A stretch of DNA of 64,000 nucleotides, from contig WEDG01001539.1 in the NCBI GenBank assembly GCA_017591395.1, forward strand, positions 1-64,000. The letters are read 5' to 3'. Each line of letters opens with the position of its first letter. Position 1 is the stretch's first letter. A program made the position numbers and the translations under genes. The DNA comes from Schistocephalus solidus. Taxonomy: Eukaryota > Platyhelminthes > Cestoda > Diphyllobothriidea > Diphyllobothriidae. Under the pieces are notes generated by a model. It did no database searches. It saw only the letters and a program-made list of their open reading frames with translations, and was not told where the DNA came from. Positions 9,746 through 22,869 of this stretch are shown here, one piece after another.

Positions 9746-12394
9746 CATCGTTTGAAAATACGATGTACGCAGACCGTCACAGCTAAGTTGAGAGTGCGGC
9801 ACAGGGACCACCACATGCGTGAGCAGTGAACTAGACTGCGGATTTACGTTGCTTGCATTTGGAGGAGGGGCTGGAAGAAGGAAGGGTTATATCCTCAACG
9901 TGTCTGAGGAGTGTCTCAATTGCAGGCACATTAACTGAGGTGGCCATTTGCACATACACAACCCCCATATTGCCCAGGAAACTACATCGCCACGCGCGTC
10001 ATACACTGTGCTCACATAACACCATGCCAATCTCTTGCATTGTCATCGCTGAAGCAGCGGAAGAGACATTGCATGTTAGAACATACGCATATCACTGATG
10101 CGGGAAAACGGTTCTTTTGTAAAGCCCGGTGCCACTGTGGGAGTAGCTCAGATGTGGCACGCGTAGACGGGTTGCTTAATTTTATAAGCCACTGCCTCCA
10201 ATCACATCACCAGCCAATTGACAGGATGGGACATTAGGCCGGCACATGAGAGAGGGAAAACAAAGTGAGACCTAATATCAGAGTCTCAAGTAACATTCCT
10301 TATAAGTTCCGCAACCTTCGTCAGGCTTCACTGCCCTGGTCTCCTACCTCTCCAGTATACCAAAGTCAGGTAGAAGTAGGGTGCATGATACAACAGAAAG
10401 AAGCCCAGCCAACCGGGAAAAAAAATAAGCCCAAGCGGAAAAAGGGGGTCTACTTTGGAAAATATGGGGGTTGATACATGGACATTTAGTGGTTGGACAT
10501 TCCGCTTCAAGATTAGGACACTCGAAAGCCCGAACGTGTAGCATACATCATGAACATTTAACCCCCATGGTATACGGCGTGCTTGCTCTTGGGCGAATAA
10601 GTGGCAATAAGCAGGCAGTTAGTTTACGCATGTGATGTCAACTGCAACCCACGACAATAACCGGTCTTTAAATCCGAAATCATGGTAGAAATTCCGCCAG
10701 AACGAAGGCTATTTACACGGAGAATAGAAACGTCTAATATCTTAAAGGCCAGTCAGTTATAAGTGATCTCCCATGGTTGGGCGCGCGTTACTTATACTCA
10801 CTCGGTCAGTGGGAGCTCAGCGTGGGGCTTGTAGCAGCAGAATGTGTCACGGTAACCAAGCAGCGAGTTGCAAAAGTTGAGCATTCTAACTACAATCCAA
10901 TCCTGCAATAACTCGCAAAAAGACGAGAACCGCGAGACCTACAAAACTTAACTTCATTGCATCTAAGATGTCCTGCCAAACTGTGAAAGGTCAACACAAA
11001 CTTGTCAAGGTAAGGGTACCGTCAGAAATCTCGCCCATTTGCTACAATCTGTCCCATTCGTACCAGGCCCAGGCGCATGTTTAAATGGTAGCCCTGACCC
11101 TATCCCGTTTGATTACCGTAGTACACCTCTTATTGAACCACTCGTTTTATAAACAAGCAATGAACGTTACCGTCAGAAAGAGGCCACGAAAATCACGACG
11201 CCATTCGCTCCTGCATGTTAAGTACCTTTACCGGATAACTGAAGAAACTCAAATACTGTGAAGTGATAACTCATCACCGCTTCAAGACAAAAGCGATTCT
11301 GGTGCAGGTTAACTGTCGATGGACACTAAGAGAATTGAGGGAAATCCGCTGCTGACTCAACATCAGATGGTAGGAGCAGCAAACAGCCTCTAGCCTGACT
11401 TGGATCACATGGTTAAAATTCTTGATGTGTTTGTAAATTTCTTTACACCCCACATACAAGTCGACAAAAGCCCGTTTGTAGAGCGCAATCTGTAACATTC
11501 AAATTACTCAAGTAAGCTTTGGCAGACGCGAGTGATAGATTATAAACGTTCGATTCGCGCTTTTGAGGGCACTTAACGACGGCAGAACAGGGAAGACGAA
11601 GAAGAATAGGGACAAGATTTCAAAAGAACATACTTCGATAATTTCGCAAAGCAACGCTGAACTGGGCAATAAAAGAAACAAGAATTGTATAAAAAAAGAC
11701 GATACGCCAAAGAGCGAGAACAGAATTAGGCTAAAACCAGGAAAAGAAGAGGTTTTAAGGGGCGGAGACAAGTAAATCGGATCATTTTGTGTTCAACTTC
11801 TGCTTGCAGAAAATGCCAGCGTCGCAAGTTATCACAGATGAGTCTTGATTACTCGCTATACACAAAAATAGAACGAAAGGTTTTGAGGTAACACCGAGTG
11901 GATTATGAGCTAGCAGACGAATCAATGAGGCCTGACTGCGGCATCATTTTGATCCTTTGACGCTTTGACAAGATCCAGAGCAAGGACAATTTCGCGCCCG
12001 CGTTTGACTCTAATCTGGAACGAAGAGGATGAATGCATGAATTTTAAAGGGAGAGGAAGCGGGATACACACGCACACGCAGGTCAAAACCAAATAAATCG
12101 GCTGAGATCGTTGCAGACTACAGAGAGATGTGAACCATGAGGGGATTTTAAGGGTTTTTCAGATGTTGCAAATAAATGTGCCAAAAATGTCACCTGCAGC
12201 AGAATCCTTACCTCACACCAAACTCTTTCAAGTAACAAAAGAGCGTCTTTTTGCATACCCGAACGCTTTTGGTCATAATTCCAATCGAGCGACTAGTTAA
12301 AAGCCCACAGAGGTGCTTTGCAAGATGTTTAGTATCCTGATGTGCCCTCTAAACGGGCCGCGTGGTAGATGCGCTGGACCAACACGAGGGCCAG
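9746..12394. other. No recognisable gene
   Basis: ORFs here are short and unlike any family I know. The purine-rich stretch 11560-11775 gives a 70-residue lysine-rich frame that looks like composition bias. I see no RT, transposase, tRNA or repeat signature. Confidence 0.4.
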
Positions 12395-12720
12395 ATCAGA
12401 GCACGGCAGGCGTTACTCCCCCAGCATGGTGGGAGGGGGAGGATGGTGGTACCCGTGGGTGCAGGCTCACGCCGCACCAGTAAATCTTGACATTTATGGC
12501 ACTCCCACTACGTGGGCTCTGATTCAGGCGTAGCGGCACGGTCAAGAGCGTCTCCGGCGGAGCCAGCCACCTGCGCCCGGTCTTCTTGACTTTGTCTTGA
12601 CACCGGATACGGCAAGGATGAGGGGAGTGCTGTAGCTGCAACGCAAGTCTACTATCACTGAAAACTAATTTACGCGCAAGTCACCGTCCCTGCACCACTA
12701 TGGCGTGGAGCGCACGGTAG
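12395..12720 (-). repeat. Dispersed repeat family R2
   Basis: Same order of blocks as at 4040-4370: GGCACTCCCAC, cttgactttgtcttgacacc, aagtctactatcact, tacgcgcaagtcaccgtccc. Non-coding. Confidence 0.65.
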
Positions 12721-14090
12721 ACATAATCGAACCCGACGGTTTAACTGTTGGTACCCTGACTTTCGAAAGCCTGGGGAACGGTTATACTAGATGTCGAACT
12801 TCTTCAGCATTAAAGATATTCAACGCATGCACTGCTAGACACTTTTGCGGTATTTGTATATTCAATAAAAGCTGTTACTTTGGGGGTCAGGGTTGACCTA
12901 ATGCTAAAAGTTGAGATTCCCTGATCTAGTTTATGTCAGCCTCCGGCAGTTGTAGGGTTGCACTGTTGTGGATTTATCCAGTCAGTGTTCCCTGATGTTA
13001 TCCATATATTTTCTAGCATAATTTCCCTGTTTCTGTTTTAACTTCGAATAAACGCAGGCTATTGTTTTCTTAATTGACCACATTAACAAACCAAAGCCCT
13101 CGTACTTCCACCAAACACGCACACCACTAAACACATGGTTAATGGGAGCCATGCTCAGGATGGTGAATAAACCCTGAATAACCTATCCACGCAACCGAAT
13201 AGTTGTAAGGCATTGAGAGTAATTTAGGTCTCAGCTGGTTCTTCTTTGATTGATTTCTACACTGGAAACCGAATAATCTGCATTATTTAGAAAGTGTTTC
13301 TGCACCAATCAGGTAAACCTGTCGGCCAGTCACCCTTTGCATATGTGATCATCCGTAAATTATGTTAATCCATTCAGTGTCGACATATATGATTATACAG
13401 TCCGTTTTCGGTGAGTTCTTGGCCACTGTCTAGTCAGACTCGCCTTGAAGAATATATTTTATACACTACCAGGTTCCGAAGAATATTATTCAGCGATAAT
13501 TTCAGTTGTTTACACTCCCAACATTTCAAGAAACCGGTCAGTTATGTGTTGGGGAGAGACGGTGATGAAATAATGCAGTTGACATCGCAAGGCATGCCGC
13601 AAACACCATAGAAACGAAGGGAATTGACACCCAGGGTGTTCTATTCATAACAAACCGACCCTATCGCGATTTTCTCAATGAGCTCACAGAATCGAGGTCA
13701 TACTGGTCTGCACTTCTCACCTCTACACTCATATCTAATGCCAAGGGTTCAAAATCCCAAAAGACACAAAATCCGTGGAGCAACAACCCTAACAGGCATT
13801 GCTGAAAGCTGGCGAAGACTTGGAGAGCTGCAGTACTCCAGGCATTAGGTTCCTTTGAAAGACAAGTTCTCATAGAATACCAGCTGCCTACCTCTCCCGA
13901 TCATTCAGGTTCAGGGGTGTACACTGTAATGAGAAGGGTGCTGACTGTGGAGTCAGAAAAGTAAGGAGGCAAGAGTCAGATAGTTTAGGTCATTGGCACA
14001 GTAGTTCTAATTGTCGACGGTGTTTTCGAACATGAAGTTCTGAATAGCAAAGATAAGATTTCCGGGAAGAAATTCAGATAAATGCAAAGT
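12721..14090. other. No recognisable gene
   Basis: Only short ORFs without family features. The segment separates the R2 copy from the PLE pair. No tandem repeat or RNA gene seen. Confidence 0.4.
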
Positions 14091-14094
14091 GCTC

Positions 14095-15135
14095 ACCGGA
14101 ACGGGTTTGTATTGTCGCTGACGTTTCTGAAAGCTTGGCCGACTCACCATGGTTAAAGCATGTACTGCTAACATTTCTCAGTGTTTTGAATGACAGGCTG
14201 AACTTCTCGACCTTGGACGGCTCGATTTTTCTTTCGTTCGCTGTCCCGGCCTCTGCGTGGATGTTTCTAGAGCTTTACAGCCGCTGGTGTTGGCCAACTT
14301 CACGTCAATCGAGGGTGCTTGTACACCTGCCTCCTTCTCCTCCTCCTCGTCATGAGGCCACCTGCGCTTATATGCCTTAGTTCCGGTGTAATCCTCTTGT
14401 ACTTTTCTATATGCATATGATGACGCAGGACTTTATAGGCCGTTGAAAGGTCTAGATGCCTGTTGATAGAGTTGGCATCTGCAGACCATGCCTCAAGCGT
14501 AAGTCTTTCGGCTTTTGAGTTCCTCGGCCTATGATGGTCGCTCCTTGAATGCCGAAAGTATGGCCAGTCCCTCCTATAGGAGCTGCAAGCTGAGTTTGGA
14601 TCTAGCCTCCGAGCCGCCAGTGTGTTCTCATGTAGGTGTGTCGGCAATTTTCGTCCAGTTTCCTCGATGTATTTGCAGCCTCTATCATTACAACATATTA
14701 GGTAAACAACTGCCGAGGATTCGGTAGGGGGCATAATGTCCTTAGCTTGCATAACACAGCGACAAATTGTCGACCTGAGGTCGATGGGGTACGTCTTACT
14801 ATGACGGGATGTAACAATCGACAGACTGCCTCGGAGACTCCTTTTAAGTAGAGAATGTCCCCAGACTTTGGGTTATTGTTCTTTTGGCCGTCAGCTGTTC
14901 ACTCGGCGCTTGTTATGGTTGATAAAAGAGCTTGGGTATCCAGTAGTTCGGAAGAGGTCATGAAGGTAATGTCGTTCAGCTCTTTTATCAACTGGGGTGC
15001 TACAATGTGTTTCAACTCCTTGGAATAGAGTTTGGATGCAGCTACGTTTTTGAGACAGAAGCTGATCGTTGTTGAAGTTTAATATTTGCTTTGTGCTGGT
15101 GGTTTTCCTTAATACTGTAGTTTGCGGTTGTCCAT
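14095..15135 (-). mobile_element. Penelope-like element fragment E
   Basis: Minus strand: the RT C-terminal region (TTVLRKTTSTKQILNFNN near 15120-15065, KRSCIQTLFQGVETHCSTP, then RTTGYPSSFI near 14940) and a GIY-YIG domain (VVYLICCNDRGCKYIEETGRK, 14710-14650; EAWSADANSINRHLDLS, 14495-14445). The terminal repeat at 14095-14290 is the reverse complement of those flanking fragment F. The RT core is missing, and the stops and shifts make it inactive. Confidence 0.85.
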
Positions 15136-15164
15136 TTGCACATCGGCGCACAAGCCCAGCACCA

Positions 15165-16075
15165 GCGGCCGTCAAGCTGTACAAACATCCACGCAGAGGC
15201 CGAGACAGTCCACGGTTCAGCCTGCAATTTAAAACACTGATCGATCTTAGCAGTAGACGCTTTGACCGTGGAGAGTCAACCAAACTCTCTGAAAAGTCAG
15301 TGACAATACAAACCAGTTCCAGTGATCACTTTAAATTTATCTGAATTTCATCCCGAAACTCTTACATTTGCGAATCGGAGCTCATTCTTCGAGCAACCTA
15401 AGGACAGACTACCCTCTAGCGAATCCTCCGTAGTTGTTCGCCAAATATGTTGTAATGACGGGGACTGCAAATATATCGGGAAATCTGAACAAAAATTGCA
15501 GACACGCCTACATGAGCACAAACTGGCGGCTCGGAGGCTAGGTCCAAACGCACAGCTTGCAGCTCATATGGAAGAGACCGGCCATAATTTCGGCATTCAA
15601 GGAGCGACCATCATGGGCCGAGGAACCTCAAAAGCTGAAAGACTTACGCTTGAGGCATGGTCTGCAGATGCCAACTCTATCAACAGGCATCTAGACCTTC
15701 CAACGGCCGATAAAGTCCTGCGTCATCATATGCATAAAGACCAGTACATGAGGGTTACACCGGAACTAAGACATATAAGCGCAGACGGCCCCGTGACAAA
15801 CCCACCCGAAGAGGAGGCAGGTTTAAAAGCACCTCGATCGACGTGAAGTTGCCCAACACCAGCGGCCGTCAAGCTCTAGAAACATCCCCGCAGAGGCCAA
15901 GGCAGCGAACGAACGAATAATCAATCAGTCCAACGGTCGACAAGTTTAGCCTGTCATATAAAACACTGATCGATGTTAGCAGTAGACGCTTTAACCATGG
16001 AGAGTCGGCCAAGCTCTCAGAAACGTCAGCGACAATACAAACCATTTCCGGTGAGCACTTTACATTTATCTGAAA
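15165..16075 (+). mobile_element. Penelope-like element fragment F with two direct terminal repeats
   Basis: A short copy bounded by direct repeats of about 190-210 bp at 15165-15350 and 15860-16075. Shared blocks are CACCAGCGGCCGTCAAGCT, GATCGATSTTAGCAGTAGAC and CAGYGACAATACAAACCA. Between them is an open GIY-YIG frame to 15846 (VVRQICCNDGDCKYIGKSEQ, RLHEHKLAARRLGP, EAWSADANSINRHLDLP). The RT region is absent. The layout is that of a PLE with repeated ends. With fragment E it forms a head-to-head pair. Confidence 0.85.
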
Positions 16076-16465
16076 ATGAATTTACAACCGCAGGCTTTAA
16101 TGACAGGGTCACTGTCTGTTATGGACAAGTAAGTTATGAAAAAAGAGGAAAAAATAGCTTGTTCATGTTATAAATTTAGGATGATTTAACGCCTCCGACA
16201 CGAAGAGAGTATTAGAGAAGTGCTAACTGAATTGAACAAGTGTTAATTCGGAAGAGTTAAGGACATCCATTATCGACCATCTATCCATTAACTTCACACA
16301 TGCTTCAACCTTGACAGTGAACATCTATTGCCTCCGTAAACTATTGCGCGAACGTCTAGGAGACAGTTCGGGCCGCGCTGGCTGAAAGTCGACTAAGCAG
16401 CAGGGTTCTAGCTACAGCCAAATAAAGACAAAATGCAAAGAGGGTAATTAAAAACAAAAACCCAC

Positions 16466-16650
16466 CTTGTCTGCTGATAAGCCGGAATGATTGAGGAGAC
16501 GAAGGTAGGCTGGCGTCACGAGAGAAGCCTCAGTGGGTTTCTTCCAGCGCCGCAACAGCAAGCTCAGACACACTACAGAAACAGAGGAGGCCGCCATGGC
16601 GGCAGATGACATCCAGGGAGCCAGCTCGACGCCCAGTGGCAGCAGGCATC
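16466..16650 (-). CDS. ATP7: ATP7 exon: TM8 and start of the cytosolic tail
   Basis: Reads [20 protein letters not shown], then [19 protein letters not shown] and a tail of about 26 residues to SADK. The MAASS signature of P1B-1 pumps is present. At AAG|GTGGGT either a donor begins another intron, or translation continues for five codons (VGFCF) to a stop ending at 16448. I found no convincing further exon. The leucine-leucine signal seen in human tails is not obvious. Confidence 0.95.
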
Positions 16651-16861
16651 CTAAAAAAATTTTAGAAACTGTTTGGAGTGCGGGGAAAACCACTTATTGA
16701 CGACGGCGAAAAGAAATCCCACTAAATTCACTTTTTTTAAAATTATGCCAACTAAGTTAAACCCATAAGGTAAAGTCCGCAAGTAGTGTTAACGGCACAG
16801 TTGGTGCAGCAAACGGGACGACAAGAGCAGTCCGAAATGATCAGCTCTCTGTCTAGTAGTA

Positions 16862-18298
<1,437 letters not shown>

Positions 18299-18582
18299 CC
18301 ATTGCGATTGGAATGCTAACCAAATTGTAAATGCTAGCTGCGATAAAGTTGAAACGGATACGGCGGACCGTTGTGCGAGAGAGACTGATGGCCGCAAGCA
18401 CGTCGACCAGATTGTCACGTAGGAGGACCACATCAGCGGCCTCCACGGCAACGTCAGCTCCGCAGCCAATGGCGATGCCAACGTCAGCCTGCGCTAGCGC
18501 GGGGCCGTCGTTTACGCCGTCGCCAACCATGGCGACGTACTCCCTCGAGATGGGGATGATCGCCAACAGCAAGTCCTTGAAC
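18299..18582 (-). CDS. ATP7: ATP7 exon: GDGVND hinge and TM7
   Basis: After TTTACAG it reads [12 protein letters not shown], then [54 protein letters not shown] and [18 protein letters not shown] binds magnesium; the YN pair of TM7 is one of the copper-binding signatures. GCGAD replaces the usual GTGTD. Donor GTAAGT. Confidence 0.97.
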
Positions 18583-18697
18583 CTGTAAAGGAGAAAGCAA
18601 GCAGTCGGGAGGCATTGGGCAGAATAACATAAAATTTCGAATACAGTGTGACTACTAAACGTTTAGGAGACCTTGCGAGTAGTAGCGACGTTTCCAC

Positions 18698-19025
18698 CGT
18701 GTGGGTTGGACAAGATTCAGGTAGACGCCCTTGTGGTCCCGCGGGTTGCGAGGATAACAGAAGGACAAGGAGCAAGCCCTCCGCCACGGAGTGCGTCTCG
18801 TGGTGTTGCCGACTGCGAATAGTTCATCCAGGTCGTTTATGTCGCCATCATCATCGTCATCAGTGAAATCTGAGAAGTCGGCAGACGGCGAGGATGGGGA
18901 AAAAGCGTTGAGCGGGGGCTGTTCGCCTTTAAGGTAGCAGTTTGAAACACCAAGCTGGTCACCTGTGGGAACTGTAGCCAGCAGAGGACTGGATAATTTG
19001 CCGTTTGAGGAGACCGGTAATGAAC
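18698..19025 (-). CDS. ATP7: ATP7 exon: acidic insert in the P domain
   Basis: An open stretch of about 109 codons between CCTAG and a GTGGAA donor that has exactly the phases needed to link its neighbours. It is Ser/Pro/Asn-rich and contains SDFTDDDDDGDINDLDELF, then an Arg/Trp/Tyr-rich end. In ATP7A/B only about 15 residues separate LPxxK from GDGVND, so this is a large insertion. The donor is a weaker choice; GTCTCC further on gives the wrong phase. Confidence 0.75.
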
Positions 19026-20316
19026 CTAGGCGTGTGAAAGAAAAAGATTTTATAAAGAGAAACAGGTAATAAAAGCAAAAAAGAGAGGGGGGAAGGAGAG
19101 ATTCGATTGCTGGAACAAGGAACCCATCATCGTACAGTAGCAGATATTAGATGCACAAGCGGTGAGGCACACATGGGATGCAGTTGCTACACAACGGCAG
19201 ACCTAAAAGCAGCAGTTCATGCATTCATCTCAGGTGCTCGTACTTGCTGCGATGGGGATGGCCCAACTTCATTCGTGTCACGATGTAAACTTCAGTGCAG
19301 ATGGTTGGCCTGATTATGATTTAACAATCAGACTAATCAGTACAGTCAGTGGAGACAGTGCTTAGCTCCACGCACCCCACATGACTAAACATTTGTGCAG
19401 GCGAAGTTTGGGCGTCGAAGAGGGAAATCACGCCTAAACAACAAAAGAAGATGGGAACCCTCGAGAGAATTGTGACCTCATTGAACCGGTCTGGTCTGGT
19501 GAAGTGAGCCGTTACCTGACAGTTGACGCCATTCGTTCGCACTGCTGATGCGTGTTAGAGCATTCAAATCGGCAGTAATCTTCGTTTTTGCAACTGTGCC
19601 CGCAACGAATCAGGTCTGGTAAATGCCTCCAGACGTTTCCTGCCGTGGTCGTGGGTCTTTCAGCCTCTTTATTTGGTGCCGGATCGTTGCAATCAGCCCG
19701 CATGGAACCCCCACCTCGAGTAGGAGTTGTCAGTTTCCGAGACTTCTTGACGTATGGGTATCCGCCGGTGGCTTTACTTGTAGCCCGAAATGTAAAGTAT
19801 ATAACTATCGGGCCAATCGTCGTCACCGATGATGTAGTTGCGGCAATTGACGACTTGAATGCGGGCGACCAAGCAGTGCGCTAAACATGAACATTAGAAC
19901 GGGTGCGGATGCTGGGAATCTTAGCAGGCATTTGGATAGGTAGCAGCAACTGCGTCCTAGAAATATTGCTTTTCTCGTGTGCCCGATAACTTTCTCTGTT
20001 GCTATCTCTGAGGAAGAGCTCGGGGTGGATCCAGAAAGTCAAGGGAACAGAAGCCCTGCTCCAGCGATTGAGTCTACTTTTCCGAAGCTACCTGGAACTC
20101 GAATCTTCACATGCATCCAGAGGTAGCGTAAAAAAACCTATCAGTGGTGCCAAAACTATGCATCCAATAGCAAAAGAGCGCCAAAGACGTTGCTGGAAGT
20201 GCACTTTCCCAGGCATAGAGCTGTACATTTTAAATCGATGCGTCGCGGCAGTGCGCATAATAAGCCCTAAAAACAGCACTAAGACCTGATTAAAAAGTAT
20301 GAGCAATAGGAGGTAC
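19026..20316 (-). other. ATP7 intron, nothing recognised
   Basis: 1.29-kb intron between the EVLPAHK exon and the acidic insert exon. Small ORFs occur on both strands but none resembles a known family. Confidence 0.5.
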
Positions 20317-20407
20317 CTGGACGAACGTTGTGGTGCATTTGCAGATAACGAACTTCAGCTGCCTTGTGTGCAGGAAGCACTTCACTGTAAACATCACGAA
20401 TCCCAAC
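20317..20407 (-). CDS. ATP7: ATP7 exon: P domain, EVLPAHK segment
   Basis: Reads VGIRDVYSEVLPAHKAAEVR, then YLQMHHNVRP. The Lys of LPAHK lies at the catalytic site in this family. It ends in phase 1 with donor GTACCT. Joining directly to the GDGVND exon would break the frame, so another exon must lie between. Confidence 0.96.
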
Positions 20408-20499
20408 CTATAACGATAAAAGGCAGGTACGAGAAAGAAATATTTAAAAAAAATAAGGAGGGATGATTCTGGCTAGGATTCACTCAAGAGGGAACACAC

Positions 20500-20816
20500 C
20501 CTTCGTGCAATGGCCCTGGCTGTGCGCTCGTTGTCGCCCGTGAGCATGGCAACATGCAGACCTCGCTGACGGAGTGAGGCAACCGTAAGAGCAGCTTCTG
20601 GCTTAATTGGGTCACTGACACTGAGCAGGGCCACGAGCCGGCCGTCAATTGCAATATGTACCACCGTCCGACCGTCCTCTTCTTCCTTCTTCACGATAGC
20701 ATCAAGATCCCCTGCAAAATGCACAGGGGGCAGGAGGGTGGGGAACTCTACGCTATTCTTTTGTAGCCACTTCTGATTTCCGACCAAGAGGTGGTAGGTC
20801 CCTCCGTGACTCACAT
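20500..20816 (-). CDS. ATP7: ATP7 exon: nucleotide-binding domain end and start of P domain return
   Basis: Reads GTYHLLVGNQKWLQKN (counterpart of FSVLIGNREWLRRN), then GRTVVHIAIDGRLVALLSV, LRQRGLHVAMLTGDNERTAR and AIARR. TGDN is the conserved hinge of the P domain. 105 codons, donor GTGTGT. Confidence 0.97.
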
Positions 20817-20896
20817 CTACAAAACAATCAAAGTTGCGACCAAATACTCGCATATACTAAACAGTATACAAATTAATAGTAAAAAGTGAGATTCAC

Positions 20897-21170
20897 CAGC
20901 CCAAGGGAGTGTGCTTTTGGGGTCGGTGTCGCCGAGAGTTGAAGGAACCAGCTCAGGTGATGACCCAGTACGCGACCATTCAGCGGGGTAACAGTCAACC
21001 CTCAAGCGTAGAGCCGCGTCAAAGTCAGCATGAGTGAGCGAGCTTGAGTCGGGATCTGCGGTCGGAGGGTGCGTCGGACGCGGCAGCAGCGGACCTGCAG
21101 GACAATCGTGCTCGCGGAGAGTGACATCGCAGGATAGGCCATAGCCAGAAATCATTTGGGCATTGGAAAC
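20897..21170 (-). CDS. ATP7: ATP7 exon: nucleotide-binding domain, middle
   Basis: Begins VSNAQMISGYGLSCDV, the counterpart of the VPGCGIGCKV glycine turn that holds ATP. A long, poorly conserved loop rich in Pro, Ser and Asp follows (SSSLTHADFDAALRLRVDCY, SPELVPSTLGDTDPK). The loop in ATP7B is also variable. Donor GTGAAT, phase 1. Confidence 0.93.
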
Positions 21171-21339
21171 CTGCGGATAAAATGATGGAGAAGGAAAGAA
21201 GGCCAGATAATAAAAGAGCGTTAGAAATCGTTGGACCAATATGCAATAAACAAGCAGGAAGTAAAAAACAACAAAATCAATAGCAAGGGTTCAGGCAGGT
21301 AGTGAACTCGAATATTACTGACAAGGAAAAGGTAGACTG

Positions 21340-21620
21340 GAATGGTCATTTCTGGCTTGGTATCTCAATAGCTAGAGCGTTGGACTGAGTATCAACTGGT
21401 TGAGGGTTCCAGCCTCAGGTGGTGCGATACCTGGGGTTGGTTACGACAGTCTGATGACGGCTAATAAGCCAGAAATGGCCATTCTCGTCTCCCTTGACTT
21501 TATCGGTAATGGTCCTCTGCCTATAATACACCAGCCACTTTGCGGCTGGTGGTGGGACTCGAAAGTGAACCCCAAGAGACGAGCGAGGCCCATGAACGAT
21601 CGATGAGCACCCATCCGCAT
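21340..21620 (+). repeat. SINE copy of the TGGAATGG family
   Basis: tRNA-like head with AATAGCTAGAGCGTTGGACT (A-box region, 21367-21386) and GAGGGTTCCAGCCTC (B-box region, 21403-21417), then a body with CCAGAAATGGCC and a segment matching the 24.8-kb palindrome arms (AGACGAGCGAG, CGGCTGGTGGTGGGACTCGA). Confidence 0.6.
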
Positions 21621-22619
21621 AGAGGTTTAGTCTATAGTAAAGGAAGGGACAAGAGTTCAAGCAGCAGACCCCACAGCCCTCAGTAGCGTACGCAGAGACG
21701 TCCGTAAAGTGAGCTCTAGAGAGAGGAAGAGTGGGGGGGAGAGAAGTGACAAAACCATAGTACTTTATATTTGAGGTCATCTGGACGTGCTCTTAACAAA
21801 ATGAAGCCTCGAGGGGAAAGCAGGAGAAAAAACACGCAACGAAGAACATTATAAAAACAGCCAAAAAGGATGAAAGGGACGACAAGGACAAAAATTAACA
21901 ATTGCTATAAGTTTTGATGCATCAAATGCTTCTACTACAATATAAGTCGAATTCCAAGAAAAAAGAAGTTCACTAAAACATGAAAACAGACTGGTGATGC
22001 GGATGTGTAGCTTTTTGCCCGCAACCTAGACGCAGGCCCACAAAGATTCGGGAGGACTAAGATATCAACGCAAACCACCAAAAGGACAAGTCGAGGGCGG
22101 CTCGACGCCTGCAGTTTTGACGGAAACCGCAGAACTCGGCATAGCAATTTGCCTGTCACCTACTATAGCGTGGACACGACCAAGGGGACACGACCAAGCC
22201 TAGAATGCACGCCGACAACATGCTAAGGGCTACCAAAGATTCTCATTTGTCACTGTTTCCGAAGTGCTCTTGGTTATGGACGTCCGCATGACACAGTAGA
22301 ATTATCCACCACATTAAATTCCTATGGCAGTATGTTTGCGAGGTGTTGATTAGGAGTATGGATGACGAAAGGAAGCACCAAGCCAGTGACAATTTCGACC
22401 AGTCTCCCTCGACCATATCGGTCAACATTTGATGAGGCGATTACACTTATTCCAATAATGTAAATAGTTCCACGGTTAATAGTACTTTTCAAAATCCGTC
22501 TGACGCCCCTACGAGTAAATATAAACGAGTTAATTTATCAACTAATCTGGGAGAAGCTCTTCACCGGCTGGGTTATAGGACGTAACCTTCTCTTTCCATT
22601 TCGTTGTACGGCTCTATAC

Positions 22620-22860
22620 TCCTAGATTTGTTGCATGAATGGCTGATGAAGGCTAATAATTCAGAAATGGTCAGTTCGGTCACGATCTTTGCCATCATTA
22701 AACCTGGATTCATTCATTTTTACAACTGTACAACTATACCTGACATTATAGGCAAAAATGAGAGACTGGAATGACCACTTCTGGCTTATAAGCCGTCGGC
22801 AGCCAGCCATACCCAACCCCAGGTGGTGTCCCACACCAGACATTCTTCAAGGTGTTATCA
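22620..22860. repeat. SINE-like fragments in opposite orientations
   Basis: Two pieces of the same body face each other: GGCTAATAATTCAGAAATGG (22651-22670) and GACTGGAATGACCACTTCTGG (about 22764), followed by an accccaggtggtgtccc tail. Fold-back arrangement, non-coding. Confidence 0.5.
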
Positions 22861-22869
22861 CACGAGGGT

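Noticed and set aside
11563..11775. 70-codon lysine-rich ORF
   Set aside because: Purine-rich composition gives an open frame by chance; no family features.
18647..18697. Later donor (GTCTCC after TCGCAAG) for the acidic exon
   Set aside because: Gives phase 1, which does not fit the next exon; the GTGGAA donor at 18697 gives the needed phase.
18582..20317. Direct splice from the EVLPAHK exon to the GDGVND exon
   Set aside because: Leaves one base against an exon that needs two, so the frame is lost; the intermediate exon 18698-19025 fits both phases.
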